DNA from: Hydractinia symbiolongicarpus | Taxonomy: Eukaryota; Cnidaria; Hydrozoa; Anthoathecata; Hydractiniidae | Assembly (NCBI RefSeq): GCF_029227915.1 | Contig: NC_079881.1 | Span: 27,877,501-27,941,500 of the forward strand | DNA length: 64,000 nt | Direction: 5' to 3' | Shown here: in pieces, positions 46,741 through 59,900 of the stretch | Layout: every line of letters begins with the position of its first letter | Position numbering within the stretch: the stretch's first letter is position 1 | The notes under the pieces: model-generated | Told to the model about the DNA's origin: nothing | Databases searched by the model: none | Seen by the model: only the letters and a program-made list of their open reading frames with translations | Program-made: the position numbers and the translations under genes

Positions 46741-49700
46741 CCTGGGTACTTTCTTTGTATACATTCGAATATACGGGCCAAGCCCCGGATTTACGGGAAA
46801 ACGCAGGATTTCGTTTGCCGGCGATTAAACCTCTTTCATTAAGAGTCTCATCAAAAATGAAAACATTTTTGACAACTACAAGTCTTATGCGATTTAGTGG
46901 TGAAAAAATAATTTAAAAAATCGTTCGGGAATTGAGTTCACTCCCTGGGTACTTTCTTTGTATACTTTTGACTATACGGCCGAGTCCGGGATTTACGGGA
47001 AATCGCGGATTTTCGTTTGCCGGCGATTAAACTGCTTTTATTCAGCGTCTCATCAAAAATGAAAACATTTTTAAAAACTACAAGTCTTATGCGTTTTAGT
47101 GGTGAAAAAATAATTTAAAAAATCGTTCTGGAAATGAGTTTACTCACAGGGTACTTTCTTTGTATACATTCGACTATACGGGCCAAGCCCGGGATTTACG
47201 GGAAATCGCGGGTTTTCGTTTTCCGGCGATTAAACCTATTTCTTTAAGCGTCTCATCAAAAATGAAAACATTTTTAAAAACTACAAGTCTCATGCGTTTT
47301 AGTGGTGAAAAAAAAATTTAAAAAATCGTTCGGGAAATGAGTTTACTCCCTGGGTACTTTCTTTGTATACATTCGACTATACGGGCCAAGCCTCGGATTT
47401 ACGGGAAAACGCGGGATTTCGTTTGCCGGCGATTAAACCTCTCTCATTAAGCGTGTCATCAAAAATGAAAACATTTTTGACAACTACAAGTCTCATGCGT
47501 TTTAGTGGTGAAAAAATAATTTAAAAAATCGTTCGCGAAATGAGTTTACTCCCTGGGTACTTTCTTTGTATACTTTTGACTATAAGGGCCGAGTCCGGGA
47601 TTTACGGGAAATCGCGGATTTTCGTTTGCCGGCGATTAAAATTCTTTTATTCAGCGTCCCATCAAATATGAAAATATTTTTGAAAACTACAAGTCTCATG
47701 CGCTTTAGTGGCGAAAAAATAATTTAAAAAATCGTTCGGGAAATGAGTTTACTTCCTGGGTACTTTCTTTGTATACATTTGACTATACAGGCCGAGTCCG
47801 GGATTTACGGAAAATCGCGGATTTTCGTTTGCCGGCGATTAAACTGCTTTTATTTAGCGTCTCATCAAAAATGAAAACATTTTTAAAAACTACAAGTCTC
47901 TGCGTTTTAGTGGTGAAAAAATAATTTAAAAAATCGTTCGGGAAATAAGTTTACTCTCTGGGTACTTTCTTTGTATACTTTTGACTATACGGGCCAAGCC
48001 GGGATTTACGGGAAATCGCGGGTTTTCGTTTGCCGGCGATTAAACTTCTTTTATTTAGCGTCTCATCAAAAATGAAAACATTTTTGAAAACTACAAGTCT
48101 CAGCGTTTTAGTGGTGAAAAAATAATTTAAAAAATCGTTCGGGAAATAAGTTTACTCCCTGGGTACTTTCTTTGTATACTTTTGACTATACGGGCCAAGC
48201 CGGGATTTACGGGAAATCGCGGGTTTTCGTTTGCCGGCGATTAAACTTCTTTTATTCAGCGTCTCATCAAAAGTGAAAACATTCTTGAAAACTACAAGTC
48301 TCAGCGTTTTAGTGGTGAAAAAATAATTTAAAAAATCGTTCGGGAAATGAGTTTACTCCCTGGGTACTTTCTTTGTATACATTCGAATATACGGGCCAAG
48401 CCCCGGATTTACGGGAAAACGCAGGATTTCGTTTGCCGGCGATTAAACCTCTTTCATTAAGAGTCTCATCAAAAATGAAAACATTTTTGACAACTACAAG
48501 TCTTATGCGATTTAGTGGTGAAAAAATAATTTAAAAAATCGTTCGGGAATTGAGTTCACTCCCTGGGTACTTTCTTTGTATACTTTTGACTATACGGCCG
48601 AGTCCGGGATTTACGGGAAATCGCGGATTTTCGTTTGCCGGCGATTAAACTGCTTTTATTCAGCGTCTCATCAAAAATGAAAACATTTTTAAAAACTACA
48701 AGTCTTATGCGTTTTAGTGGTGAAAAAATAATTTAAAAAATCGTTCTGGAAATGTGTTTACTCACAGGGTACTTTCTTTGTATACATTCGACTATACGGG
48801 CCAAGCCCGGGATTTACGGGAAATCGCGGGTTTTCGTTTTCCGGCGATTAAACCTATTTCATTAAGCGTCTCATCAAAAATGAAAACATTTTTAAAAACT
48901 ACAAGTCTCATGCGTTTTAGTGGTGAAAAAAAAATTTAAAAAATCGTTCGGGAAATGAGTTTACTCCCTGGGTACTTTCTTTGTATACATTCGACTATAC
49001 GGGCCAAGCCTCGGATTTACGGGAAAACGCGGGATTTCGTTTGCCGGCGATTAAACCTCTCTCATTAAGCGTGTCATCAAAAATGAAAACATTTTTGACA
49101 ACTACAAGTCTCATGCGTTTTAGTGGTGAAAAAATAATTTAAAAAATCGTTCGCGAAATGAGTTTACTCCCTGGGTACTTTCTTTGTATACTTTTGACTA
49201 TAAGGGCCGAGTCCGGGATTTACGGGAAATCGCGGATTTTCGTTTGCCGGCGATTAAAATTCTTTTATTCAGCGTCCCATCAAATATGAAAATATTTTTG
49301 AAAACTACAAGTCTCATGCGCTTTAGTGGCGAAAAAATAATTTAAAAAATCGTTCGGGAAATGAGTTTACTTCCTGGGTACTTTCTTTGTATACATTTGA
49401 CTATACAGGCCGAGTCCGGGATTTACGGAAAATCGCGGATTTTCGTTTGCCGGCGATTAAACTGCTTTTATTTAGCGTCTCATCAAAAATGAAAACATTT
49501 TTAAAAACTACAAGTCTCTGCGTTTTAGTGGTGAAAAAATAATTTAAAAAATCGTTCGGGAAATAAGTTTACTCTCTGGGTACTTTCTTTGTATACTTTT
49601 GACTATACGGGCCAAGCCGGGATTTACGGGAAATCGCGGGTTTTCGTTTGCCGGCGATTAAACTTCTTTTATTTAGCGTCTCATCAAAAATGAAAACATT

Positions 49701-49990
49701 TTTGAAAACTACAAGTCTCAGCGTTTTAGTGGTGAAAAAATAATTTAAAAAATCGTTCGGGAAATAAGTTTACTCCCTGGGTACTTTCTTTGTATACTTT
49801 TGACTATACGGGCCAAGCCGGGATTTACGGGAAATCGCGGGTTTTCGTTTGCCGGCGATTAAACTTCTTTTATTCAGCGTCTCATCAAAAGTGAAAACAT
49901 TCTTGAAAACTACAAGTCTCAGCGTTTTAGTGGTGAAAAAATAATTTAAAAAATCGTTCGGGAAATGAGTTTACTCCCTGGGTACTTTCT
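46709..49990 (-). repeat. Eight-monomer higher-order repeat, two copies of 1,618 bp
   Basis: The ttatgcgattt variant at 46886 and 48504 and gtgtcatc at 47453 and 49071 give an offset of 1,618 bp. Linked variants (cattcgaatatac, aagagtctc, attgagttcac, agcgtcccatcaaatatg, acttcctggg) all recur in the same order. The two copies look nearly identical, so this duplication is young. Divergence begins near 49998. Confidence 0.9.
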
Positions 49991-52897
49991 TTGTATACTT
50001 TTGACTATACGGGCCAAGCCGGGATTTACGGGAAATCGCGGGTTTTCGTTTGCCGGCGATTGAACTTCTTTTATTCAGCATCTCATCAAAAATGAAAACA
50101 TTTTTGAAAACTACAAGTCTCATGCGTTTTAGTGGTGAAAAAATAATTTAAAAAATCTTTTGGGAAATGAGTTTACTCCCTGGATACATTCTTTGTATAC
50201 TTTTGACTATACCGGCCAAGCTGGGATTTACAGGAAATCGCGGGTTTTCGTTTGCCGGCGATTAAACTTCTTTTATTCAGCGTCTCATCAAAAATGAAAA
50301 CATTTTTGAAAACTACAAGTCTCATGCGTTTTAGTGGTGAAAAAAAAATTTAAAAAATTGTTCGGGAAATGAGTTTACTCCCTGGGTACTTTCTTTGTAT
50401 ACATTCGACTATACGGGCCAAGCCCCGGATTTACGGGAAAACGCGGGATTTCGTTTGCTGGCGATTAAACCTCTTTTATTCAGCGTCTCATCAAAAATGA
50501 AAACATTTTTGAAAACTACAAGTCTCATGCGTTTTAGTGGTGAAAAAAAAATTTAAAAAATCGTTCGGGAAATGAGTTTACTCCCTGGGTACTTTCTTTG
50601 TATACATTCGACTATACGGGCCAAGCCCCGGATTTACGGGAAAACGCGGGATTTCGTTTGCCGGCGATTAAACCTCTTTCATTCAGCGTCTCATCAAAAA
50701 TGAAAACATTTTTGAAAACTACAAGTCTCATGCGTTTTAGTGGTGAAATAATAATTTAAAAAATCTTTTGGGAAATGAGTTTACTCCCTGGGTACATTCT
50801 TTGTATACTTTTGACTATACCGGCCAAGCTGGGATTTACAGGAAATCGCGGGTTTTCGTTTGCCGGCGATTAAACTTCTTTTATTCAGCGTCTCATCAAA
50901 AATGAAAACATTTTTGAAAACTACAAGTCTCATGCGTTTTAGTGGTGAAAAAAAAATTTAAAAAATCGTTCGGGAAATGAGTTTACTCCCTGGGTACTTT
51001 CTTTGTATACATTCGACTATACGGGCCAAGCCCCGGATTTACGGGAAAACGCGGGATTTCGTTTGCCGGCGATTAAACCTCTTTCATTAAGAGTCTCATC
51101 AAAAATGAAAACATTTTTGACAACTACAAGTCTCATGCGTTTTAGTGGTGAAAAAATAATTTAAAAAATCGTTCGGGAATTAAGTTTACTCCCTGGGTAC
51201 TTTCTTTGTATACTTTTGACTATACGGCCGAGTCCGGGATTTACGGGAAATCGCGGATTTTCGTTTGCCGGCGATTAAACTGCTTTTATTCAGCGTCTCA
51301 TCAAAAATGAAAACATTTTTGAAAACTACAAGTCTCATGCGTTTTAGTGGTGAAAAAAAAATTTAAAAAATCGTTCGGGAAATGAGTTTACTCCCTGGGT
51401 ACTTTCTTTGTATACATTCGACTATACGGGCCAAGCCCCGGATTTACGGGAAATCGCGGGATTTCGTTTGCCGGCGATTAAACCTCTTTCATTAAGAGTC
51501 TCATCAAAAATGAAAACATTTTTGACAACTACAAGTCTCATGCGTTTTAGTGGTGAAAAAATAATTTAAAAAATCGTTCGGGAATTAAGTTTACTCCCTG
51601 GGTACTTTCTTTGTATACTTTTGACTATACGGCCGAGTCCGGGATTTACGGGAAATCGCGGATTTTCGTTTGCCGGCGATTAAACTGCTTTTATTCAGCG
51701 TCTCATCAAAAATGAAAACATTTTTAAAAACTACAAGTCTTATGCGTTTTAGTGGTGAAAAAATAATTTAAAAAATCGTTCTGGAAATGAGTTTACTCAC
51801 AGGGTACTTTCTTTGTATACATTCGACTATACGGGCCAAGCCCGGGATTTACGGGAAATCGCGGGTTTTCGTTTTCCGGCGATTAAACCTCTTTCATTAA
51901 GCGTCTCATCAAAAATGAAAACATTTTTGAAAACTACAAGTCTCATGCGTTTTAGTGGTGAAAAAAAATTTAAAAAATCGTTCGGGAAATGAGTTTACTC
52001 CCTGGGTACTTTCTTTGTATACATTCGACTATACGGGCAAAGCCTCGGATTTACGGGAAAACGCGGGATTGCGTTTGCCGGCGATTAAACCTCTCTCATT
52101 AAGCGTCTCATCAAAAATGAAAACATTTTTGACAACTACAAGTCTCATGCGTTTTAGTGGTGAAAAAATAATTTAAAAAATCGTTCGGGAAATGAGTTTA
52201 CTCCCTGGGTACTTTCTTTGTATACTTTTGACTATAAGGGCCGAGTCCGGGATTTACGGGAAATCGCGGGTTTTCGTTTTCCGGCGATTAAACCTCTTTC
52301 ATTAAGCGTCTCATCAAAAATGAAAACATTTTTGAAAACTACAAGTCTCATGCGTTTTAGTGGTGAAAAAAAAATTTAAAAAATCGTTCGGGAAATGAGT
52401 TTACTCCCTGGGTACTTTCTTTGTATACATTCGACTATACGGGCCAAGCCTCGGATTTACGGGAAAACGCGGGATTTCGTTTGCCGGCGATTAAACCTCT
52501 CTCATTAAGCGTCTCATCAAAAATGAAAACATTTTTGACAACTACAAGTCTCATGCGTTTTAGTGGTGAAAAAATAATTTAAAAAATCGTTCGGGAAATG
52601 AGTTTACTCCCTGGGTACTTTCTTTGTATACTTTTGACTATAAGGGCCGAGTCCGGGATTTACGGGAAATCGCGGATTTTCGTTTGCCGGCGATTAAAAT
52701 TCTTTTATTCAGCGTCTCATCAAAAATGAAAACATTTTTGAAAACTACAAGTCTCATGCGTTTTAGTGATGAAAAAATAATTTAAAAAATCGTTCGGGAA
52801 ATGAGTTTACTCCCTGGGTACTTTCTTTGTATAGTTTTGACTATACGGGCCAAGCCGGGATTTACGGGAAATTGCGGGTTTTCGTTTGCCGGCGATT

Positions 52898-55327
52898 AAA
52901 CTTTTTTTATTCAGCGTCTCATCAAAAATGAAAATATTTTTAAAAACTACAAGTCTTATGCGTTTTAGTGGTGAAAAAATAATTTAAAAAATCGTTCTGG
53001 AAATGAGTTTACTCACAGGGTACTTTCTTTGTATACATTCGACTATATGTGCCAAGCCCGGGATTTACGGGAAATCGCGGGTTTTCGTTTGCCGGCGATT
53101 AAACTGCTTTTATTCAGCGTCTCATCAAAAATGAAAACATTTTTAAAAACTACAAGTCTCATGCGTTTTAGTGGTGAAAAAGTAATTTAAAAAATCGTTC
53201 GGGAAATGAGTTTACTCCCTGGGTACTTTCTTTGTATAGTTTTGACTATACGGGCCAAGCCGGGATTTACGGGAAATGGCGGATTTTTGTTTGCCGGCGA
53301 TTAAACTTTTTTTATTCAGCGTCTCATCAAAAATGAAAACATTTTTAAAAACTACAAGTCTTATGCGTTTTAGTGGTCAAAAAAATAATTTAAAAAATCG
53401 TTCTGGAAATGAGTTTACTCACAGGGTACTTTCTTTGTATACATTCGACTATATGTGCCAAGCCCGGGATTTACGGGAAATCGCGGGTTTTCGTTTGCCG
53501 GCGATTAAACTGCTTTTATTCAGCGTCTCATCAAAAATGAAAACATTTTTAAAAACTACAAGTCTCATGCGTTTTAGTGGTGAAAAAGTAATTTAAAAAA
53601 TCGTTCGGGAAATGAGTTTACTCCCTGGGTACTTTCTTTGTATACTTTTGACTATACGGGCCGAGCCCGGGATTTACGGGAAATGGCGGATTTTTGTTTG
53701 CCGGCGATTAAACTTCTTTTATTCAGCGTCCCATCAAATATGAAAATATTTTTGAAAACTACAAGTCTCATGCGTTTAGTGGTAAAAAAATAATATAAAA
53801 AATCGTTCGGGAAATGAGTTTACTCCCTGGGTACTTTCTTTTTATACTTTTGACTATACGGGCCAAGCCCGGGATTTACGGGAAATCGCGGGTTTTTGTT
53901 TGCCGGCGATTAAACTTCTTTTATTCAGCGTCTCATCAAAAATGAAAACATTTTTAAAAACTACAAGTTTTATGCGTTTTAGTGGTGAAAAAATAATTTA
54001 AAAAATCGATCTGGAAATGAGTTTACTCCCTGGGTACTTTCTTTGTATACTTTTGACTATACGGGGCAGTCCGGGATTTAGGGAAATCGTAGGTTTTCGT
54101 TTGCCGGCGATTAAACTTTTTTTATTCAGCGTCTCATCAAAAATGAAAACATTTTTAAAAACTACAAGTCTTATGCGTTTTAGTGGTGAAAAAATAATTT
54201 AAAAAATCGTTCTGGAAATGAGTTTACTCACAGGGTACTTTCTTTGTATACATTCGACTATATGTGCCAAGCCCGGGATTTACGGGAAATCGCGGGTTTT
54301 CGTTTGCCGGCGATTAAACTGCTTTTATTCAGCGTCTCATCAAAAATGAAAACATTTTTAAAAACTACAAGTCTCATGCGTTTTAGTGGTGAAAAAGTAA
54401 TTTAAAAAATCGTTCGGGAAATGAGTTTACTCCCTGGGTACTTTCTTTGTATAGTTTTGACTATACGGGCCAAGCCGGGATTTACGGGAAATGGCGGATT
54501 TTTGTTTGCCGGCGATTAAACTTTTTTTATTCAGCGTCTCATCAAAAATGAAAACATTTTTAAAAACTACAAGTCTTATGCGTTTTAGTGGTCAAAAAAA
54601 TAATTTAAAAAATCGTTCTGGAAATGAGTTTACTCACAGGGTACTTTCTTTGTATACATTCGACTATATGTGCCAAGCCCGGGATTTACGGGAAATCGCG
54701 GGTTTTCGTTTGCCGGCGATTAAACTGCTTTTATTCAGCGTCTCATCAAAAATGAAAACATTTTTAAAAACTACAAGTCTCATGCGTTTTAGTGGTGAAA
54801 AAGTAATTTAAAAAATCGTTCGGGAAATGAGTTTACTCCCTGGGTACTTTCTTTGTATACTTTTGACTATACGGGCCGAGCCCGGGATTTACGGGAAATG
54901 GCGGATTTTTGTTTGCCGGCGATTAAACTTCTTTTATTCAGCGTCCCATCAAATATGAAAATATTTTTGAAAACTACAAGTCTCATGCGTTTAGTGGTAA
55001 AAAAATAATATAAAAAATCGTTCGGGAAATGAGTTTACTCCCTGGGTACTTTCTTTTTATACTTTTGACTATACGGGCCAAGCCCGGGATTTACGGGAAA
55101 TCGCGGGTTTTTGTTTGCCGGCGATTAAACTTCTTTTATTCAGCGTCTCATCAAAAATGAAAACATTTTTAAAAACTACAAGTTTTATGCGTTTTAGTGG
55201 TGAAAAAATAATTTAAAAAATCGATCTGGAAATGAGTTTACTCCCTGGGTACTTTCTTTGTATACTTTTGACTATACGGGGCAGTCCGGGATTTAGGGAA
55301 ATCGTAGGTTTTCGTTTGCCGGCGATT
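52898..55327 (-). repeat. Six-monomer higher-order repeat, two copies of 1,215 bp
   Basis: Copies are about 52898-54112 and 54113-55327. The aaactttttttatt start, gtatagttttgac, gtggtcaaaaaaat, gcgtcccatcaaatatg, ctttttatac and acggggcagtccg variants recur at 1,215 bp. Differences seen between copies are few. 204-bp monomers inside keep one reading frame open across two monomers. Confidence 0.88.
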
Positions 55328-56940
55328 AAACTGCTTTTATTCAGCGTCTCATCAAAAATGAAAACATTTTTGAAAACTACAAGTCTCATGCGTTTTAGTG
55401 GTGAAAAAATAATTTAAAAAATTGTTCGCGAAATGAGTTTACTCCCTGGGTACTTTCTTTGTATACTTTTGACTATACGGGCCAAGCCGGGATTTACGGG
55501 AAATCGCGGGTTTTCGTTTGCCGGCGATTAAACTTCTTTTATTCAGCGTCTCATCAAAAATGAAAACATTTTTAAAAACTACAAGTCTCATGGGCTTTAG
55601 TGGTGAAAAAATAATTTAAAAATTCGTTCTGGAAATGGGTTTACTCACAGGGTACTTTCTTTATATACATTCGACTATACGGGCCAAGCCCGGGATTTAC
55701 GGGAAATCGCGGGTTTTCGTTTTCCGGCGATTAAACCTCTTTCATTAAGCGTCTCATCAAAAATGAAAACATTTTTGAAAACTACAAGTCTCATGCGTTT
55801 TAGTGGTGAAAAAAAAAATTTAAAAAATCGTTCGGGAAATGAGTTAACTCCCTGGGTACTTTCTTTGTATACATTCGACTATACGAGCCAAGCCCCGGAT
55901 TTACGGGAAAACGCCGGAATTCGTTTTCCGGCGATTAAACTGCTTTTATTCAGCGTCTCATCAAAAATGAAAACATTTTTGAAAACTACAAGTCTCATGC
56001 GTTTTAGTGGTGAAAAAATAATTTAAAAAATCGTTCGGGAAATGAGTTTACTCCCTGGGTACTTTCTTTGTATACTTTTGACTATACGGGCCCAGCCGGG
56101 ATTTACGGGAAATCGCGGGTTTTCGTTTGCCGGCGATTAAACTTCTTTTATTCAGCGTCTCATCAAAAATAAAAACATTTTTGAAAACTACAAGTCTCAT
56201 GCGTTTTAGTGGTGAAAAAATAATTTAAAAAATCCTTCGGGAAATGAGTTTACTCCCTGGGTACTTTCTTTGTATACTTTTGACTATACCGGCCAAGCCG
56301 GGATTTACGGGAAATCGCGGGTTTTCGTTTGCCGGCGATTAAACTTCTTTTATTCAGCGTCTCATCAAAAATGAAAAAATTCTTAAAACCTACAAGTCTT
56401 ATGCGTTTTAGTGTTGAAAAAAATAATTTAAAAAATCGTTCTGGAAATGAGTTTACTCACAGGGTACTTTCTTTGTATACATTCGACTATACGGGCCAAG
56501 CCCGGGATTTACGGGAAATCAGGAGTTTTCGTTTTCCGGCGATTAAACCTCTTTCATTAAGCGTCTCATCAAAAATGAAAATATTTTTAAAAACTACAAG
56601 TCTCATGCGTGTAGTGGTAAAAAAATAATATAAAAACGCGTTCGGGAAATGAGTTTACTCCCTGGGTACTTTCTTTGTATACTTTTGACTATAGGAGCCA
56701 AGCCCGGAATTTACGGGAAATCGCGGGTTTTCGTTTGCCGGCGATTAAACTTCTTTTATTCAGCGTCTCATCAAAAATGAAAACATTTTTAAAAACTACA
56801 AGTCCTATGCGTTTTAGTGGTGAAAAAATAATTTAAAAAATCGTTCTCGAAATGAGTTTACTCCCTAGGTACTTTCTTTGTATACTTTTGACTATACGGG
56901 CCGAGTCCGGGATTTAGGGAAATCGCAGGTTTTCGTTTGC

Positions 56941-59900
56941 CGGCGATTAAAATTCTTTTATTCAGCATCCCATCAAATATGAAAATATTTTTGAAAACTA
57001 CAAGTCTCATGCGTTTAGTGGTAAAAAAATAATATAAAAAATCGTTCGGGAAATGAGTTTACTCCCTGGGTACTTTCTTTGTATACTTTTGACTATACGG
57101 GCCAAGCCCGGGATTTACGGGAAATCGCGGGTTTTCGTTTGCCGGCGATTAAACTTCTTTTATTCAGCGTCTCATCAAAAATGAAAACATTTTTGAAAAC
57201 TACAAGTCTCATGCGTTTTGGTGGTGAAAAAATAATTTAAAAAATCGTTCGGGAAATGAGTTTACTCCCTGGGTACTTTCTTTGTATACTTTTGACTATA
57301 CGGGCCAAGCCCGGGATTTACGGGAAATCGCGGGTTTTCGTTTGCCGGCGATTAAACTTCTTTTATTCAGCGTCTCATCAAAAATAAAAACATTTTTAAA
57401 AACTACAAGTCTCATGCGTTTTGGTGGTGAAAAAATAATTTAAAAAATCGTTCGGGAAATGAGTTTACTCCCTGGGTACTTTCTTTGTATACTTTTGACT
57501 ATACGGGCCAAGCCCGGGATTTACGGGAAATCGCGGGTTTTCGTTTGCCGGCGATTAAACTTCTTTTATTCAGCGTCTCATCAAAAATGAAAACATTTTT
57601 GAAAACTACAAGTCTCATGCGTTTTAGTGGTGAAAAAATAATTTAAAAAATCGTTCTGGAAATGAGTTTACTCCCTGGGTACTTTCTTTGTATACTTTTG
57701 ACTATACGGGCCAAGCCCGGGATTTACGGGAAATCGCGGGTTTTCGTTTGCCGGCGATTAAACTTCTTTTATTCAGCGTCTCATCAAAAATAAAAACATT
57801 TTTAAAAACTACAAGTCTCATGCGTTTTGGTGGTGAAAAAATAATTTAAAAAATCGTTCGGGAAATGAGTTTACTCCCTGGGTACTTTCTTTGTATACTT
57901 TTGACTATACGGGCCAAGCCCGGGATTTACGGGAAATCGCGGGTTTTCGTTTGCCGGCGATTAAACTTCTTTTATTCAGCGTCTCATCAAAAATGAAAAC
58001 ATTTTTGAAAACTACAAGTCTCATGCGTTTTAGTGGTGAAAAAATAATTTAAAAAATCGTTCTGGAAATGAGTTTACTCCCTGGGTACTTTCTTTGTATA
58101 CTTTTGACTATACGGGCCAAGCCCGGGATTTACGGGAAATCGCGGGTTTTCGTTTGCCGGCGATTAAACTTCTTTTATTCAGCGTCTCATCAAAAATGAA
58201 AACATTTTTGAAAACTACAAGTCTCATGCGTTTTGGTGGTGAAAAAATAATTTAAAAAATCGTTCGGGAAATGAGTTTACTCCCTGGGTACTTTCTTTGT
58301 ATACTTTTGACTATACGGGCCGAGTCCGGGATTTAGGGAAATCGCAGGTTTTCGTTTGCCGGCGATTAAACTTCTTTTATTCAGCGTCTCATCAAAAATG
58401 AAAACATTTTTGAAAACTACAAGTCTTATGCGTTTTAGTGGTGAAAAAATAATTTAAAAAATCGTTCTGGAAATGAGTTTACTCCCTGGGTACTTTCTTT
58501 GTATACTTTTGACTATACGGGCCGAGTCCGGGATTTAGGGAAATCGCAGGTTTTCGTTTGCCGGCGATTAAAATTCTTTTATTCAGCATCCCATCAAATA
58601 TGAAAATATTTTTGAAAACTACAAGTCTCATGCGTTTAGTGGTAAAAAAATAATATAAAAAATCGTTCGGGAAATGAGTTTACTCCCTGGGTACTTTCTT
58701 TGTATACTTTTGACTATACGGGCCAAGCCCGGGATTTACGGGAAATCGCGGGTTTTCGTTTGCCGGCGATTAAACTTCTTTTATTCAGCGTCTCATCAAA
58801 AATGAAAACATTTTTGAAAACTACAAGTCTCATGCGTTTTGGTGGTGAAAAAATAATTTAAAAAATCGTTCGGGAAATGAGTTTACTCCCTGGGTACTTT
58901 CTTTGTATACTTTTGACTATACAGGCCGAGTCCGGGATTTACGGGAAATCGCGGACTTTCGTTTGCCGGCGATTAAACTTTTTTTATTCAGCGTCCCATC
59001 AAATATGAAAATATTTTTGAAAACTACAAGTCTCATGCGTTTAGTGGTAAAAAAATAATATAAAAAATCGTTTGGGAAATGAGTTTACTCCCTGGGTACT
59101 TTCTTTGTATACTTTTGACTATACGGGCCAAGCCCGGGATTTACGGGAAATCGCGGGTTTTCGTTTGCCGGCGATTAAACTTCTTTTATTCAGCGTCTCA
59201 TCAAAAATGAAAACATTTTTAAAAACTACAAGTCTCATGCGTTTTAGTGGTGAAAAAATAATTTAAAAAATCGTTCGGGAAATGAGTTTACTCCCTGGGT
59301 ACTTTCTTTGTATACTTTTGACTATACGGGCCAAGCCGGGATTTACGGGAAATCGCGGGTTTTCGTTTGCCGGCGATTAAACTTCTTTTATTCAGCGTCA
59401 ATTCAAAAATGAAAACATTTTTAAAACTTACAAGTCTTATGCGTTTTAGTGGTGAAAAAATAATTTAAAAAATCGTTCTGGAAATGAGTTTACTCACAGG
59501 GTACTTTCTTTGTATACATTCGACTATACGGGCCAAGCCCGGGATTTACGGGAAATCGCGGGTTTTCGTTTTCCGGCGATTAAACCTCTTTCATTAAGCG
59601 TCTCATCAAAAATGAAAACATTTTTGAAAACTACAAGTCTCATGCGTTTTAGTGGTGAAAAAAAAATTTAAAAAATCGTTCGGGAAATGAGTTTACTCCC
59701 TGGGTATTTTCCTTGTATACATTCGACTATACGGGCCAAGCCCCGGATTTACGGGAAAAAGCCGGATTTCGTTTGCCGGCGATTAAACCTCTTTTATTAA
59801 GCGTCTCATCAAAAATGAAAATATTTTTAAAAACTACAAGTCTCATGCGTGTAGTGGTAAAAAAATAATATAAAAACGCGTTCGGGAAATGAGTTTACTC

